Shown here: in pieces, positions 8,901 to 17,457 of the stretch | How positions within the stretch are numbered: position 1 is the stretch's first letter | Layout of the letters: the number at the start of each line of letters is the position of its first letter | NCBI GenBank assembly: GCA_002338505.1 | Contig: DDIK01000174.1 | Span: 1 to 32,892, forward strand | Direction: 5' to 3' | From: Bacteriovorax sp. UBA1852 | GTDB lineage: Bacteria; Bdellovibrionota; Bacteriovoracia; Bacteriovoracales; Bacteriovoracaceae | DNA length: 32,892 nucleotides | The notes under the pieces: generated by a model | Told to the model about the DNA's origin: nothing | Databases searched by the model: none | What the model saw: only the letters and a program-made list of their open reading frames with translations | Made by a program: the position numbers and the translations under genes

Positions 8901-10203
8901 CACTATGTTTAATACTACTAGTGTCACTGATATGGGAAGTATGTTTCGCGGGATGTACGCTCTTACGTCTATTGACTTAAGTACTTTTAATACTCAGAAT
9001 GTCACTCAGATGCAGTATATGTTTCATGATGTACGATCTCTGACTTCACTTGATATCGCAAATTTTGTAACTCCAAATTGTTTATCTTTTAATAGCACTT
9101 TTGCTCAAATGACAAGTTTGTCGAGTTTGGATATATCTAATCTTGATACATCAAGTGCTGTTCATATGGGCAGTATGTTTTTAAACTTACAGTTAACGAG
9201 TTTAGATCTCTCTGGTTTTGATACTTCAAATGTTATAAACATGGAGAGGATGTTTGAAGGAATGAGTCAACTCACAAGTCTAAATATCTCTAATTTCAAC
9301 ACTGCGAATGTAACGACAATGAGTTATATGTTTTCGAGGATGACCTCTTTGATTACTTTAGATGTGTCTAGTTTTAACACAAGCCAGGTTACATCAATGC
9401 GTAATATGTTTAATGATCTCGATTCAATCTCAGTCTTAGATCTATCGAGCTTCGATACATCAGAAGTTACTAGTATGTATCATATGTTTAGGTCCATTGA
9501 GTCTTCAAATCTTACTGCTATTGATGTTTCTAGCTTTGATACTTCAAAAGTAACAAATATGGGAGATATGTTTGCTTATATTTCAATGGGTGGAATCAGT
9601 CTAGACTTAACTAATTTTGACACCTCTAACGTGACAGTCTTTACTGGTATGTTCTACAGTTCTTCTGGGATTTCATCACTGGATTTGTCATCATTCACAA
9701 CAACTAACGCTAGTGGAATAACCAGCATGTTTTACGGTTGCAATGGCCTTATAAGTCTTGATGTTTCAAATTTTGATATTTCTCATTTGACTGATATAAG
9801 TTCAATGTTCGCAGGGCTCAGTAGTCTTGTCTCACTTGATCTTTCAAGCTTTGACACTAGTAATGTCACTAATCTAAGAAGTTTATTTAAGGGGATGAAT
9901 AGCTTGAGTAGCCTTAATATATCTAGCTTTGACACTTCTAATGTCACTAATATGTATGGCATGTTCTCTGGCCTTCAAAGTATTGGTTCTCTAGATTTGT
10001 CACACTTTGATACAACTATGGTGACAAATATGAGTGGTATGTTTGGCGGGTCTACAGGAATTACTGACTTAGACTTAACTAATTGGGATGTCAGTGGAGC
10101 TCCTACGAGTGTAAGTATCTTTTTCAATATGCCTGGTACTATCTATTGTGACCAAGGAGGCAGCCCAGGAACTGGCTCTATCTTTGGTGAAGCTTGTAAT
10201 TAA
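5944..10203 (+). CDS. Giant surface lipoprotein with Ig-like repeats, PKD-like segment and BspA/DUF285 repeats
   Basis: The 1419-residue product begins with a lipoprotein signal peptide ending IYGC (Cys23). Residues 136-462 hold three tandem Ig-like/cadherin-like repeats of about 110 residues, each with a DD-DADGD-type acidic loop (possible calcium site), a Cys pair and a W-T segment before YEFK/YEFQ. Residues about 463-540 contain a PKD-like segment (VDWGDGT ... HVYASPGDYVVTLVG). From residue 593 to about 1394 there are 31 repeats of the pattern LTSLDLSxFDTSNVTNMxxMF, period about 24-26. This is the BspA-like/DUF285 (mycoplasma lipoprotein-type) leucine-rich repeat. The end has two Cys (YCDQGG ... 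GEACN) and may be a cap. An upstream in-frame GTG at 5935 abuts the -10 box, so ATG 5944 was chosen. The probable role is surface adhesion. The 3' end lies 13 bases from the convergent histidine kinase gene. Confidence 0.9.
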   Translation: MYILKLIFKYLTTIGFILLIYGCSPKITFDSVSKDVLSSIGDPFFIRAEKSGTEFDTQFETIRVGDEVNLFFVDDVGSKDNEKAGASWRSQGNVGILSVQENGINSTFRATRVGTSIIYAEYDGSVKSVSITIVNSAPDLSEINDQLNLLAGSSIAQINAGDNGLDVDADGDDLAYSCHYDTVIDSSVADINLCSDISGLDFYSTSGVMDWTTLAGQVGDYEFKITATDGNVFDSEIFRIQVVSNASPVLSFIANQSGIIEGDSIAQIDVNDGGDDVDADGESIAYSCFYDQIVDGSVSHVTACSTLTGVNFNSTTGLMDWTTSSPQAGDYEFKVIGSDGVFEDDELFSIQILSDQSPSVDSIADLRVSKEGVPIAIDANDGGDDFDGNGDALSYSCVFDTVEDDSVSSGVNCLTLTGLSFNSATGVFNWTPTSAQYGKYEFQILASDGSLSDSELFVVRVLDPSHFTMVWRVPVANDEIALPLVNGYNYNFTVDWGDGTISSVTSYADTDRTHVYASPGDYVVTLVGSAERIGLNNSGNDRFKLIGVPYLGDLNYISLEGAFYGAENLEYFAGGVTTNVTLMNRMFRNCKSLSDIDLSTFDTTNVTSMSGMFTGAEGITDLDLSSFVTTSLLDMSSMFYNADNISSLDISSFDTSSVTNLMFTFRGMSSLTSLDVSNFNTSSVLNMSGSFSYMTSLTSLDLSSFNTGNVTTMAAMFEENTSLTSLDISSFNTTNVTSMGYMFVNTPLASLDLSHFNTSLVTNMHSMFSGMSNLNSLDISNFSTANVTDMVNMFINTALTSLDVSHFNTANVTNMQGMFANMRSLTSLNINGFNTANVTNMHGMFQNLDSMLSLDVTELDTQNVQNMSRMFYHIDLVTSLDVSTLDTSSATNMTEMFAYSTNIASLDLTSFNVANVTDMSSMFRDLFAVTSLDLSGFITSSLTRMHSTFKGMVSLTSLNIANFVTSNVLNMNSAFMDLRSLTSLDLTMFNTTSVTDMGSMFRGMYALTSIDLSTFNTQNVTQMQYMFHDVRSLTSLDIANFVTPNCLSFNSTFAQMTSLSSLDISNLDTSSAVHMGSMFLNLQLTSLDLSGFDTSNVINMERMFEGMSQLTSLNISNFNTANVTTMSYMFSRMTSLITLDVSSFNTSQVTSMRNMFNDLDSISVLDLSSFDTSEVTSMYHMFRSIESSNLTAIDVSSFDTSKVTNMGDMFAYISMGGISLDLTNFDTSNVTVFTGMFYSSSGISSLDLSSFTTTNASGITSMFYGCNGLISLDVSNFDISHLTDISSMFAGLSSLVSLDLSSFDTSNVTNLRSLFKGMNSLSSLNISSFDTSNVTNMYGMFSGLQSIGSLDLSHFDTTMVTNMSGMFGGSTGITDLDLTNWDVSGAPTSVSIFFNMPGTIYCDQGGSPGTGSIFGEACN
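6349..7329 (+). repeat. Three tandem Ig-like coding repeats (about 330 bases each)
   Basis: Repeats begin near residues 136, 245 and 355 of the BspA-like lipoprotein. Each has an N-terminal SP/AP-x-x-x-x-I/L segment, an acidic D-G-D-D-DG/ADGD loop, YSC--D, a second Cys, and a GVMDWTT/GVFNWTP segment followed by GDYEF/GKYEF. Confidence 0.85.
7720..10125 (+). repeat. 31 tandem BspA/DUF285 coding repeats (about 72-78 bases each)
   Basis: I counted 31 copies of the L-x-S-L-D-[LIV]-S-x-F-[DN]-T-S-x-V-T-x-M-x-x-M-F unit by eye, plus one degenerate copy before them. Copies differ at almost every synonymous position, so the array is old at the DNA level although the protein motif is tightly kept. 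Confidence 0.85.
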
Positions 10204-10216
10204 TGGTATAACTTTT

Positions 10217-11320
10217 TTAAGGAATAATCAGTGTGAATTGAGTCCCTTGATAGCTAGATTCAAGTAGTAAATCACCTTGGTGAATATTTGCAATCTCTTT
10301 ACAGATTCCAAGTCCCATTCCCGTACCTTGCTCTTTATCTTTTGTCGAAAAGAATGGTTTGAAAATTTTGTCTTGAATTTCACTCGGTATACCAGGGCCG
10401 TTATCAATGACTTTAAACAAGGTTTTGCCATCTTGATTCTCAATAATAAGATTAATGACATTCTTTTGGTTGCTCTTATTGACTTCAAATGCCTCACAAG
10501 AATTCCCTATGAGATTTATAAGAACCTGGATGATCTGGCCTTCAACACATTTAATTGTCGCATCAGGCTCAAGTGTGTTTTTGATTTCTAAGCTAGTTCG
10601 ATACATCATAAGTTTATTCTTTGTGAGAATTTTAATCTCATCTATAATTTTACTAAGGGATGTGTTCTCAAGTTTTGCGTCTGTATTATCTCGGCCAAGG
10701 TTTTTTAATCCTTGAACGATAGTATTCATTCTCTCAGACATTAAATCAATTCGATCTAGCATTTTAAAAGCATTTTCTTTCGAATTAGACTCTATTGCTT
10801 CTTTTATAAGGTCAGTATAGTTCATAATAACCGACAGGGGAGTATTGATTTCATGAATGACTCCAGTCGATAGCTCGCCTATAAGTCTTAAGCGCTCGTC
10901 TTTGTTGATCTTATCTTGTAATTTCTTTTTCTCTGTTACATCAAAGCCTATAACGACGGCCTGTGTCCCATCCATATACTTTTGGGCCATAACGAGATGA
11001 CACTTTAGTTCACCACTTATATCTGTTGAATATTCACAATCAGCATATTCTTCATTATTTTCAAAAAAGTCAGAAATAAATGTAAAGAAAGGGTTTCCTT
11101 CTTTTTGCAAGAAACCAACTTTTTGTTCGCTAAATTTAGTCTTATCCATTCCGCCAAGTTGCTCTTTAAAGAGATTTTTGAGTTCTTGGTTCACAGAGAG
11201 ATATTCAAGATCTTTATTGATCCAACTTACCGTACATGGAAGATTATTGATTAGCCTATTTCTACTTTTTAACTCATCTTCAAGAAGAGAAATCTTTTTG
11301 AGTAACTCGCTATTTTCCAT
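10217..11320 (-). CDS. Soluble PAS-domain sensor histidine kinase
   Basis: The 367-residue protein has no signal peptide or membrane helix, so it should sense a cytoplasmic cue. A short N-terminal coiled coil (1-25) leads into a PAS-like domain (about 22-130, ending VIGFDVTEKKKLQ). The HisKA region has the phospho-acceptor H156 in HEINTPL. The HATPase_c domain shows N box N273 (LIGNSCEAF), G1 box DNGPGIP (306-312), F box IFKPFFSTK and G2 box GTGMGLG (332-338). All catalytic motifs are intact. ATG at 11320 is preceded by AGGA with 8 bases spacing. It starts 42 bases after the pyrF stop on the same strand and may be cotranscribed with the pyrimidine operon. No response regulator is adjacent; the nearest are the two single-domain regulators about 19 kb away. 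Confidence 0.93.
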   Translation of the reverse strand: MENSELLKKISLLEDELKSRNRLINNLPCTVSWINKDLEYLSVNQELKNLFKEQLGGMDKTKFSEQKVGFLQKEGNPFFTFISDFFENNEEYADCEYSTDISGELKCHLVMAQKYMDGTQAVVIGFDVTEKKKLQDKINKDERLRLIGELSTGVIHEINTPLSVIMNYTDLIKEAIESNSKENAFKMLDRIDLMSERMNTIVQGLKNLGRDNTDAKLENTSLSKIIDEIKILTKNKLMMYRTSLEIKNTLEPDATIKCVEGQIIQVLINLIGNSCEAFEVNKSNQKNVINLIIENQDGKTLFKVIDNGPGIPSEIQDKIFKPFFSTKDKEQGTGMGLGICKEIANIHQGDLLLESSYQGTQFTLIIP

Positions 11321-11362
11321 ACATTATATCCTGATTTGTGTATGGATCTTATCGACGAACGG

Positions 11363-12046
11363 CTAAATAATCTTATGTATATTATCGAGAACTTCAGGCT
11401 TTAAAGTTATACTCCTGCCAATGACAAGATAATTGGCACCATTTTGAAATGCTTCTTTAGGTAGCATCGTTCTTACTTGATCAGCGCTCTCATCACCATC
11501 AAATCGAATACCTGGGCAGATTTTAAGAGTGTTATGTTGATAGTTTTTATCAAGAGCTTGGGTGAGTTCTAATTCATGGCCTGAGAGAATAACACCGTCT
11601 ATTTTAGTCTCTTTTGCTATTTTATATAATTTTGTAAAAGAGTCATCAACGCTATTATCATAAACACTCTGTGCATCTGACTCATCAAGTGATGTCAGAA
11701 TAGATACACCTAGAATCTTCGTCTGAGGCAGGAAACTATCCCTTGCCCAAAGGGCATCCTTTATCATCTTGTCACCTCCACTTAAGTGAACGGTCAGAAA
11801 TTTGATTTTAAGTTCTGCTAGAGACTTGATTGATTTATGCACGGTAGAGGGAATATCGTGAAGTTTAAGATCGAGAAAAATTTCTAATTGGTACTTCTCC
11901 GTGATTTCTTTTACGATCTCTTGCCCATATTTATTAAATAATTCTAATCCTATTTTTACTATCTTAATTTTTGAATGATACTTATCAAGAAAGCTTGTTA
12001 GCTCTTCACGTGAGAAATTATCAAGTGCAACTATAACCTTATCCAT
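11363..12046 (-). CDS. pyrF: Orotidine-5'-phosphate decarboxylase
   Basis: The 227-residue enzyme converts OMP to UMP, the last step of de novo pyrimidine synthesis, in the cytoplasm. Visible motifs are the N-terminal VALDN, KIGLELF, the signature FLDLKLHDIPST with catalytic D59, K61 and D64, TVHLSGG, the C-terminal CPGIRF and YLVIGRSIT phosphate-binding segments. Length matches bacterial PyrF (about 230-245). The gene overlaps the end of carAB by 8 bases, with ribosome binding site AGGAGAT inside the carAB 3' end, so it is translationally coupled to it. Confidence 0.96.
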   Translation of the reverse strand: MDKVIVALDNFSREELTSFLDKYHSKIKIVKIGLELFNKYGQEIVKEITEKYQLEIFLDLKLHDIPSTVHKSIKSLAELKIKFLTVHLSGGDKMIKDALWARDSFLPQTKILGVSILTSLDESDAQSVYDNSVDDSFTKLYKIAKETKIDGVILSGHELELTQALDKNYQHNTLKICPGIRFDGDESADQVRTMLPKEAFQNGANYLVIGRSITLKPEVLDNIHKII

Positions 12047-15000
12047 TTATTATCTCCTGTAAGCTTATGGGAGTTAGTTCAGACTTATGATAATAGATTA
12101 TACTGGAGAGTACTGATTGTATATTTTCTACCCGTGTAAAACATGAAACTCCATAGCTAATAGAATTATTTCTTATGTATTCACCGTCTGTCTGTGCTTT
12201 ATCGCCAGAATAAGGTGTATTTAAAACCGTAATTAAATTCTTGCTCTTTATGGTAGATAGCATTGAGGTCTCTTCATTTGTTTTTCCAAGCTTGCTAGTG
12301 GTCATACACTTAAAGCCGTTATCCTCAATGAATTTAGCGGTGCCTTTTGTCGCAATAAAAGTAAAGCCTAATTCTTTTAGATCACTTAAGTAGGGAAGCA
12401 CAATTTCCTTTGTCTCATTTGAGAGTGAAAATAGAATTTCCCCTTTATCTTTAAGCTTAGGATAATTTCCGAGGTAACTTTTCATAATTGCCATATCAAG
12501 ACTTTTATCAATCCCAAGTGTTTCGCCCGTTGAGCGCATCTTAGGCCCTAGAATAATATTATCTTCAAGGAACCTATCAAAAGGAAAGGTTGATTGCTTA
12601 ACGATATAGAAATCAAGATCGCTATCTAGTCTCTGTTTAATTGAATGACCGAGTAGGGCGTTAGTCGCCTCGCCTGGAAGATCAATATCATAGGCCTTAG
12701 AGAGAAAAGGGAGAGTTCTTGAACCTCGTGGGTTTGCCTCAATACAGAAAATATCTCTTCCAGTAACGGCAAATTGAAAGTTAATTGGTCCTGTGATCTC
12801 TAGTTTAGAAGCAAGGTCACATGCGATCTTCTTCATCTTCTTAAGATTTTCTTCTTCTATTTTAACTGGAGGTGAGATCATACCTGAGTCACCAGAGTGA
12901 ACACCTGCGTATTCAATATGCTCACAAACACTGAAGATGCAATTTCCATCTCTATCTCTTACGAGGTCAACATCGTATTCCAAGGCATTTTCAATATAGC
13001 GCTCTACCTGAAAAGTTACTGAGTTATCGTGAATGAGCTTTTTTGACTCTTGAGGTAGTCTTTCGATATCTTCAAATGATCGAAAGATATACATACTTTC
13101 ACCGCCAATAACATAACTAGGCCTAATGATTACTGGATAGCCTGTCTCACTTATTGTGTTGAGAAGTGATTTATAACCCTTTACTTCATATGAAGGGTTA
13201 AAAGTTAAGTCTGTGTCTTTTACTAGAGAGTCAAAGCGATTTCTATCTTCAACGCAATCCAGAGTATCAAGATCTGCTCCAAGAAAATTAAAAGACGATA
13301 TCGCGCGCCTTGATTCGGACTCAAGGTGCTCTCTAATATTAATTCCTGTCTGGCCACTAAATGATGTGATCACTCCATATGGTTGTTCAAAACAGAGAAT
13401 ATCAAAAATATCTTCAGAGAAAAGAGGCGTAAGATAGAGTCTATCTGAGCTATCATAATCTGTACTAACAGTTTCAGGATTACTATTTAAAAGAATGCTC
13501 TTATGATTCTTGCTCGCAAGACAATTTGCACTCTTTACACATGAATAATCAAACTCTATACCTTGGCCGATTCTATTAGGACCAGAGCCAAGTATGGCGA
13601 CACTCTTTTGGTCGTCACTAAACCTTTGAACATCAGACTCTTTACTGTAGGTGCTATAGAAGTATGGCGTTTGCGCCTTAAACTCACCGGAGCATGTATC
13701 GACAGCTTTATAAACAGGTAAGATACCTAGGTCATATCTCTTTTTAAGAATTTCTGCTAGTGAAGCTCCTGTTAAAAGAGATAAGTACTTGTCGCTAAAT
13801 CCGGTTGATTTTATCTTTGTAAACTCTTCTTTAGAGTCTAGCGTGATTTCTTTTTTCTTTATCTTATATTCTAATTCGTAAAATTGCTCCATTTGATCGA
13901 TGAACCAAGGAGTGATTCCCGAATAGTATTGAATATCTTCTTTTGAAATGCCTAAGCGTAAGGCCTCAAGAACAGTTAATAAACAAAGTTCACGACTACT
14001 TTTTAGTCTCTTTTTAATATATTCCTCATCTATTAAAGGCGTTGTCTTTAGTTGTGAAAGATTAGGAATGTGTAGTCCCTGCTCCGTGGCCCTAAATGCT
14101 TTCATCAGGGCTTCATTAAAGCTTCCACCAAGGGCCAAGACTTCTCCGACTGATCTCATCTGAGGACCGAGGTTTTGTGAAGAAGACGGGAATTTATTAA
14201 ATGGAAATATAGGTATTTTTACGGCCACATAATCAAGAGTAGGCTCAAAGGCTACTGGAGATATTTTCGTTATATCATTTAAGATATCAAAGAGCGTGAG
14301 GCCTACAGCAAGACCGGCCGATATCTTTGCAATAGGATATCCTGTCGCTTTAGAAGCTAATGCAGAAGACCTTGATACTCTTGGGTTCATTTCAATAACT
14401 ACGATATCGTCTTCATCTCTTGGATTGATTGCAAATTGAACATTAGCGCCACCTGCAACAACGTTCATATGTTTAGCAATATTAAGAGACATGGTTCTTA
14501 GTTCTTGATAGCAGCGATCACTTATAGTTTGCGCTGGGGCCACGGTCATTGAATCACCAGTGTGAACGCCACAAGGGTCGATATTTTCAATTGAACAAAT
14601 GACTACGCCATTTCTAAGTCTATCGACCATGACTTCGAGTTCAACTTCTTTCCATCCTATGAGACTCTTTTCAAGTGTAATAGGGTATTTAATATCTGTA
14701 TTATTGAGGATCTTCTTAAGCTCTTCTTCGTTATATACAAGAACGGCGCCTTTTCCACCAAGAGCGAAATCACGCCTTATGATAAGAGGAAATTCAATAT
14801 TCGTTTTTACTTGGTGAATGGCCTCGTCTTCACTAAAGGCCTTTACGCGTTTTCCAGACTTATAGCCTAACTTATCGAGTTCGAGTGAGAATAACTCTCT
14901 ATCTTCAGTTTTCTTTATGGTGTCGACATTTGCACCAAGAAGTTTCACACCATTTGATTCAAGATACTTTTCTTCTTCAAGCTCTATACATAGATTAAGA

Positions 15001-16436
15001 GCAGTCTGTCCCCCCATCGTAGAGAGAACAGCATCGACTTTCTCTTTCTCAATTATTTTCTTAATAACTTCTTTTGTGATGGGCTCAATGTAAGTTCGAT
15101 AACTCATCTCTTTATCTGTCATAATCGTTGCAGGATTTGAGTTTAATAGAACAACATCAAAGCCTAGCTCTTTGAGAGACTTGAGAGCTTGAGTTCCTGA
15201 GTAGTCAAACTCTGAAGCCTGGCCAATTTTAATAGGCCCTGAGCCGATAATCAGAATTTTCTTTATTGGTGAATCAAGCTTACCTTGGTGAAACTTAGGT
15301 AGAGGGATAAGCTTATCTTCACTAAAACTTTCAATGTTACCATTTAGAAAGTCCTTTATTTCGCTAAAGAAAATTGTTGCGTCTTTAGGCCCTGGATTAG
15401 CCTCAGGATGAAATTGAACTGATCTTATTTTTGAATCAAAACTTCTTAGACCTTCAATCGATTGATCAAATAAAGATGTGTACTCAACGAAAATATTATT
15501 TTCTTCTTTCTTCTTATTAAAGCTTTCTTTATCAAGAGCGTAGCCATGATTCTGGCTTGTGATAAGAAGTTCTTTCTTTGTATGGTCAAAGACGGGGTGA
15601 TTGGATCCTCTTTGACCAAAAGGCAGCTTAAACGAACTTATGCCCATGGCGAGACCTAGGAGCTGATGACCTAAGCATATACCTCTAATTGGTATGTCTG
15701 TTTTAAGGAGATCCTTTATGGTTTTGATTTGTTCTGTGTAAGCCTCTGGATCTCCTGGGCCATTAGACAAAAAGACCATGCGAGGTTCATACTTAACTAT
15801 CTCATCAAAATTGGCATCATAAGGTAGGGTGACGAAGGGCAAACCTATCTCTGATAAATTATCAATGATGGCCTTCTTACAACCATAATTTATGAGAACG
15901 ATAGGATTTACTCCAGATGTAATAACCTGTGCCTTGTCTTGAGATACGGCCTTTAATTCTTGGCACTCTAGACTTCCCCTTAAAAATTCATCACTCTGAA
16001 TTTCACTTCGAGTGGTAATGAGGCAATCATGTGATTTTGCTTCACTTGAAAGATAGAGCGTAAGCGCCCTTGTGTCGAGATTACTGATAAGAGGGATCTT
16101 TGAACTCTCTAGGAACTCATTATAAGAAAAATGCCTCGCAATGAGGCATTTAGCATGAATTGAATTTGATTGTCTTACCCTCTCGTCGGACTCATAGTTA
16201 CCGACATGAGAGGTAGTGTAGATGATGTGTTGGCCTAGAAATGATGGGTCTGTCGCTGTTTCTTGATAGCCTGACATCCCAGTCGTAAAAGCAGCTTCTC
16301 CAAAAATTCCTTCATTTAAGAGAGGATCATTACTTGCTCTATTAACCTTAGCACCAAATTTCTTTCCATCTTTGAAGTGAAGATAGACATCAGATAATTC
16401 TAAAGATTTTTGAAAGTTTACTTGCTTCTGATTCAC
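12039..16436 (-). CDS. carAB: Carbamoyl-phosphate synthase, CarA-CarB fusion in one polypeptide
   Basis: One uninterrupted 1465-residue frame encodes both subunits of glutamine-dependent carbamoyl-phosphate synthase, which makes carbamoyl phosphate from glutamine, bicarbonate and two ATP for pyrimidine (and arginine) synthesis. Residues about 8-370 are CarA: the CPS small-chain domain (LHFKDGKKFGAK, GEAAFTTGMSGYQE) and the class I glutaminase with C254 in GICLGHQ, H343 and E345 in QFHPEANPGP. After a linker of about 15 residues, CarB begins near 388 (IKKILIIGSGPIKIGQASEFDYSG). It has two ATP-grasp halves (about 388-790 and 941-1323; second half VAILGSGPNRIGQGIEFDYS) and a C-terminal MGS-like allosteric domain (about 1345-1465). 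The CarB part, about 1077 residues, is full length. Its start overlaps the pyrB stop by 4 bases (ATGA). CarA and CarB are usually separate in bacteria; the fusion recalls eukaryotic CPS. Confidence 0.96.
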   Translation of the reverse strand: MNQKQVNFQKSLELSDVYLHFKDGKKFGAKVNRASNDPLLNEGIFGEAAFTTGMSGYQETATDPSFLGQHIIYTTSHVGNYESDERVRQSNSIHAKCLIARHFSYNEFLESSKIPLISNLDTRALTLYLSSEAKSHDCLITTRSEIQSDEFLRGSLECQELKAVSQDKAQVITSGVNPIVLINYGCKKAIIDNLSEIGLPFVTLPYDANFDEIVKYEPRMVFLSNGPGDPEAYTEQIKTIKDLLKTDIPIRGICLGHQLLGLAMGISSFKLPFGQRGSNHPVFDHTKKELLITSQNHGYALDKESFNKKKEENNIFVEYTSLFDQSIEGLRSFDSKIRSVQFHPEANPGPKDATIFFSEIKDFLNGNIESFSEDKLIPLPKFHQGKLDSPIKKILIIGSGPIKIGQASEFDYSGTQALKSLKELGFDVVLLNSNPATIMTDKEMSYRTYIEPITKEVIKKIIEKEKVDAVLSTMGGQTALNLCIELEEEKYLESNGVKLLGANVDTIKKTEDRELFSLELDKLGYKSGKRVKAFSEDEAIHQVKTNIEFPLIIRRDFALGGKGAVLVYNEEELKKILNNTDIKYPITLEKSLIGWKEVELEVMVDRLRNGVVICSIENIDPCGVHTGDSMTVAPAQTISDRCYQELRTMSLNIAKHMNVVAGGANVQFAINPRDEDDIVVIEMNPRVSRSSALASKATGYPIAKISAGLAVGLTLFDILNDITKISPVAFEPTLDYVAVKIPIFPFNKFPSSSQNLGPQMRSVGEVLALGGSFNEALMKAFRATEQGLHIPNLSQLKTTPLIDEEYIKKRLKSSRELCLLTVLEALRLGISKEDIQYYSGITPWFIDQMEQFYELEYKIKKKEITLDSKEEFTKIKSTGFSDKYLSLLTGASLAEILKKRYDLGILPVYKAVDTCSGEFKAQTPYFYSTYSKESDVQRFSDDQKSVAILGSGPNRIGQGIEFDYSCVKSANCLASKNHKSILLNSNPETVSTDYDSSDRLYLTPLFSEDIFDILCFEQPYGVITSFSGQTGINIREHLESESRRAISSFNFLGADLDTLDCVEDRNRFDSLVKDTDLTFNPSYEVKGYKSLLNTISETGYPVIIRPSYVIGGESMYIFRSFEDIERLPQESKKLIHDNSVTFQVERYIENALEYDVDLVRDRDGNCIFSVCEHIEYAGVHSGDSGMISPPVKIEEENLKKMKKIACDLASKLEITGPINFQFAVTGRDIFCIEANPRGSRTLPFLSKAYDIDLPGEATNALLGHSIKQRLDSDLDFYIVKQSTFPFDRFLEDNIILGPKMRSTGETLGIDKSLDMAIMKSYLGNYPKLKDKGEILFSLSNETKEIVLPYLSDLKELGFTFIATKGTAKFIEDNGFKCMTTSKLGKTNEETSMLSTIKSKNLITVLNTPYSGDKAQTDGEYIRNNSISYGVSCFTRVENIQSVLSSIIYYHKSELTPISLQEIING

Positions 16437-17401
16437 TTATCTTCTCCTAAAATATTTTTTGATAAATCTCTATATTGAGCACCGACTTTGTTATCACCAT
16501 TTCCCACCATCGCTTCTATGATGGCCATCCTCATATAGACTGAATTTCTAACCTGATGATGTGCCATCCATAAGTTAGAGTCTACAAGCTCTTGGCTTAT
16601 TTCAACTCCAATATTGGCGGGACCTGGATGAAAAATAGGTAGCGTGACATTATGTTTTTTTAGTTTTGATAGGTTTATTCCCCAGCTTTCATGGTATCCA
16701 GAGTTATCTCTTTGATCACTTTGATCATGTCTCTCTAATTGTATTCTTAAAAGGTAAATTGCATCTGTATTTTCTAGTGCCCAGTCAAGATCACTCGTGT
16801 GAGTGACTCCCTCGGCCTGTGTGTCAGGTAAGAAGCTCTCTGGTCCACATAAACACAACTCAACTCCATATTGCGGCAAAAGCTCAATCAGTGAATGAGT
16901 GACTCGGGAATGTTCACAATCTCCAATAATAGTAATCCGCTTGCCTTTAAGACTCCCTAAGACTTCGATGAACGTCATAAGATCTAATAAGGCCTGTGTA
17001 GGATGCTGATTTGAGCCATCTCCGCCGTTTATTATTTTTATAGGCGGGTTATCTTTAAATTGATCAAGGAGATGTGATTCATTAGTCCTAATGATGCAAA
17101 TATCAATTCCTTGATAATAAAGAGTCAATAGAGTTTGCTCGAGACTCTCTCCTTTTTTTAGCGAGGAATTCTCCGCTTGGAAATCGATATGATTTCCCCC
17201 GAGCCTTTTTATCGCTGAGGCAAATGAGAACTTCGTACGCGTCGAGTGTTCGAGAAAAGAAGTTGCAACATATAAGGATTTATCTAAGGGAAGACGAGCC
17301 GGCGCTCTATTTTTTAAAGCATTCGCCCTTTCTAGAAGGGCATCTATCTGGGGCTTCGTGAGATCCTGGATAGATTCAAGAATCGAAGGAAAACCATTCA
17401 T
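16433..17401 (-). CDS. pyrB: Aspartate carbamoyltransferase catalytic chain
   Basis: The 322-residue enzyme condenses carbamoyl phosphate with aspartate, the first committed pyrimidine step. Carbamoyl-phosphate-binding HSTRTKFSF (S53-T54-R55-T56), the SLKKGES loop (80-86) and HPTQALLDL (from 133) are intact. So are GDCEHSRVTHSL, the FHPGPANIGVEI loop and QVRNSVYMRMA. No pyrI regulatory chain or pyrC is in the window. It is the first gene of the pyrB-carAB-pyrF operon. ATG at 17401 has an AGGA ribosome binding site about 6-7 bases upstream. A TATAAT box lies in the short region shared with the divergent gene at 17458. The leader is too short to hold a pyrBI-type attenuator with leader peptide. 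Confidence 0.95.
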   Translation of the reverse strand: MNGFPSILESIQDLTKPQIDALLERANALKNRAPARLPLDKSLYVATSFLEHSTRTKFSFASAIKRLGGNHIDFQAENSSLKKGESLEQTLLTLYYQGIDICIIRTNESHLLDQFKDNPPIKIINGGDGSNQHPTQALLDLMTFIEVLGSLKGKRITIIGDCEHSRVTHSLIELLPQYGVELCLCGPESFLPDTQAEGVTHTSDLDWALENTDAIYLLRIQLERHDQSDQRDNSGYHESWGINLSKLKKHNVTLPIFHPGPANIGVEISQELVDSNLWMAHHQVRNSVYMRMAIIEAMVGNGDNKVGAQYRDLSKNILGEDK

Positions 17402-17457
17402 GACATTCCTGATACATTATTCTATTATTATAGAAATGATAGAATCACAAAGAGCGT

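Noticed and set aside
8205..8927. Antisense open frames (8205-8447 and 8637-8927, minus strand) across the BspA-like repeats
   Set aside because: They are produced by the regular repeat codons read backwards, have no ribosome binding sites and no family resemblance.
10228..10715. Open frames overlapping the histidine kinase (10228-10497 minus, 10277-10591 and 10455-10715 plus)
   Set aside because: They are shadows of the kinase, whose catalytic motifs are all in the 10217-11320 frame.
15200..16250. CarA-CarB junction as a sequencing or assembly artefact
   Set aside because: The frame continues cleanly, the linker is short, both catalytic parts are intact and no frameshift signature such as a homopolymer slip or codon-use change is visible at the junction.
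17402..17457. Pyrimidine attenuator or PyrR-type leader before pyrB
   Set aside because: Only 56 bases separate the divergent start codons, with no leader peptide or terminator hairpin.
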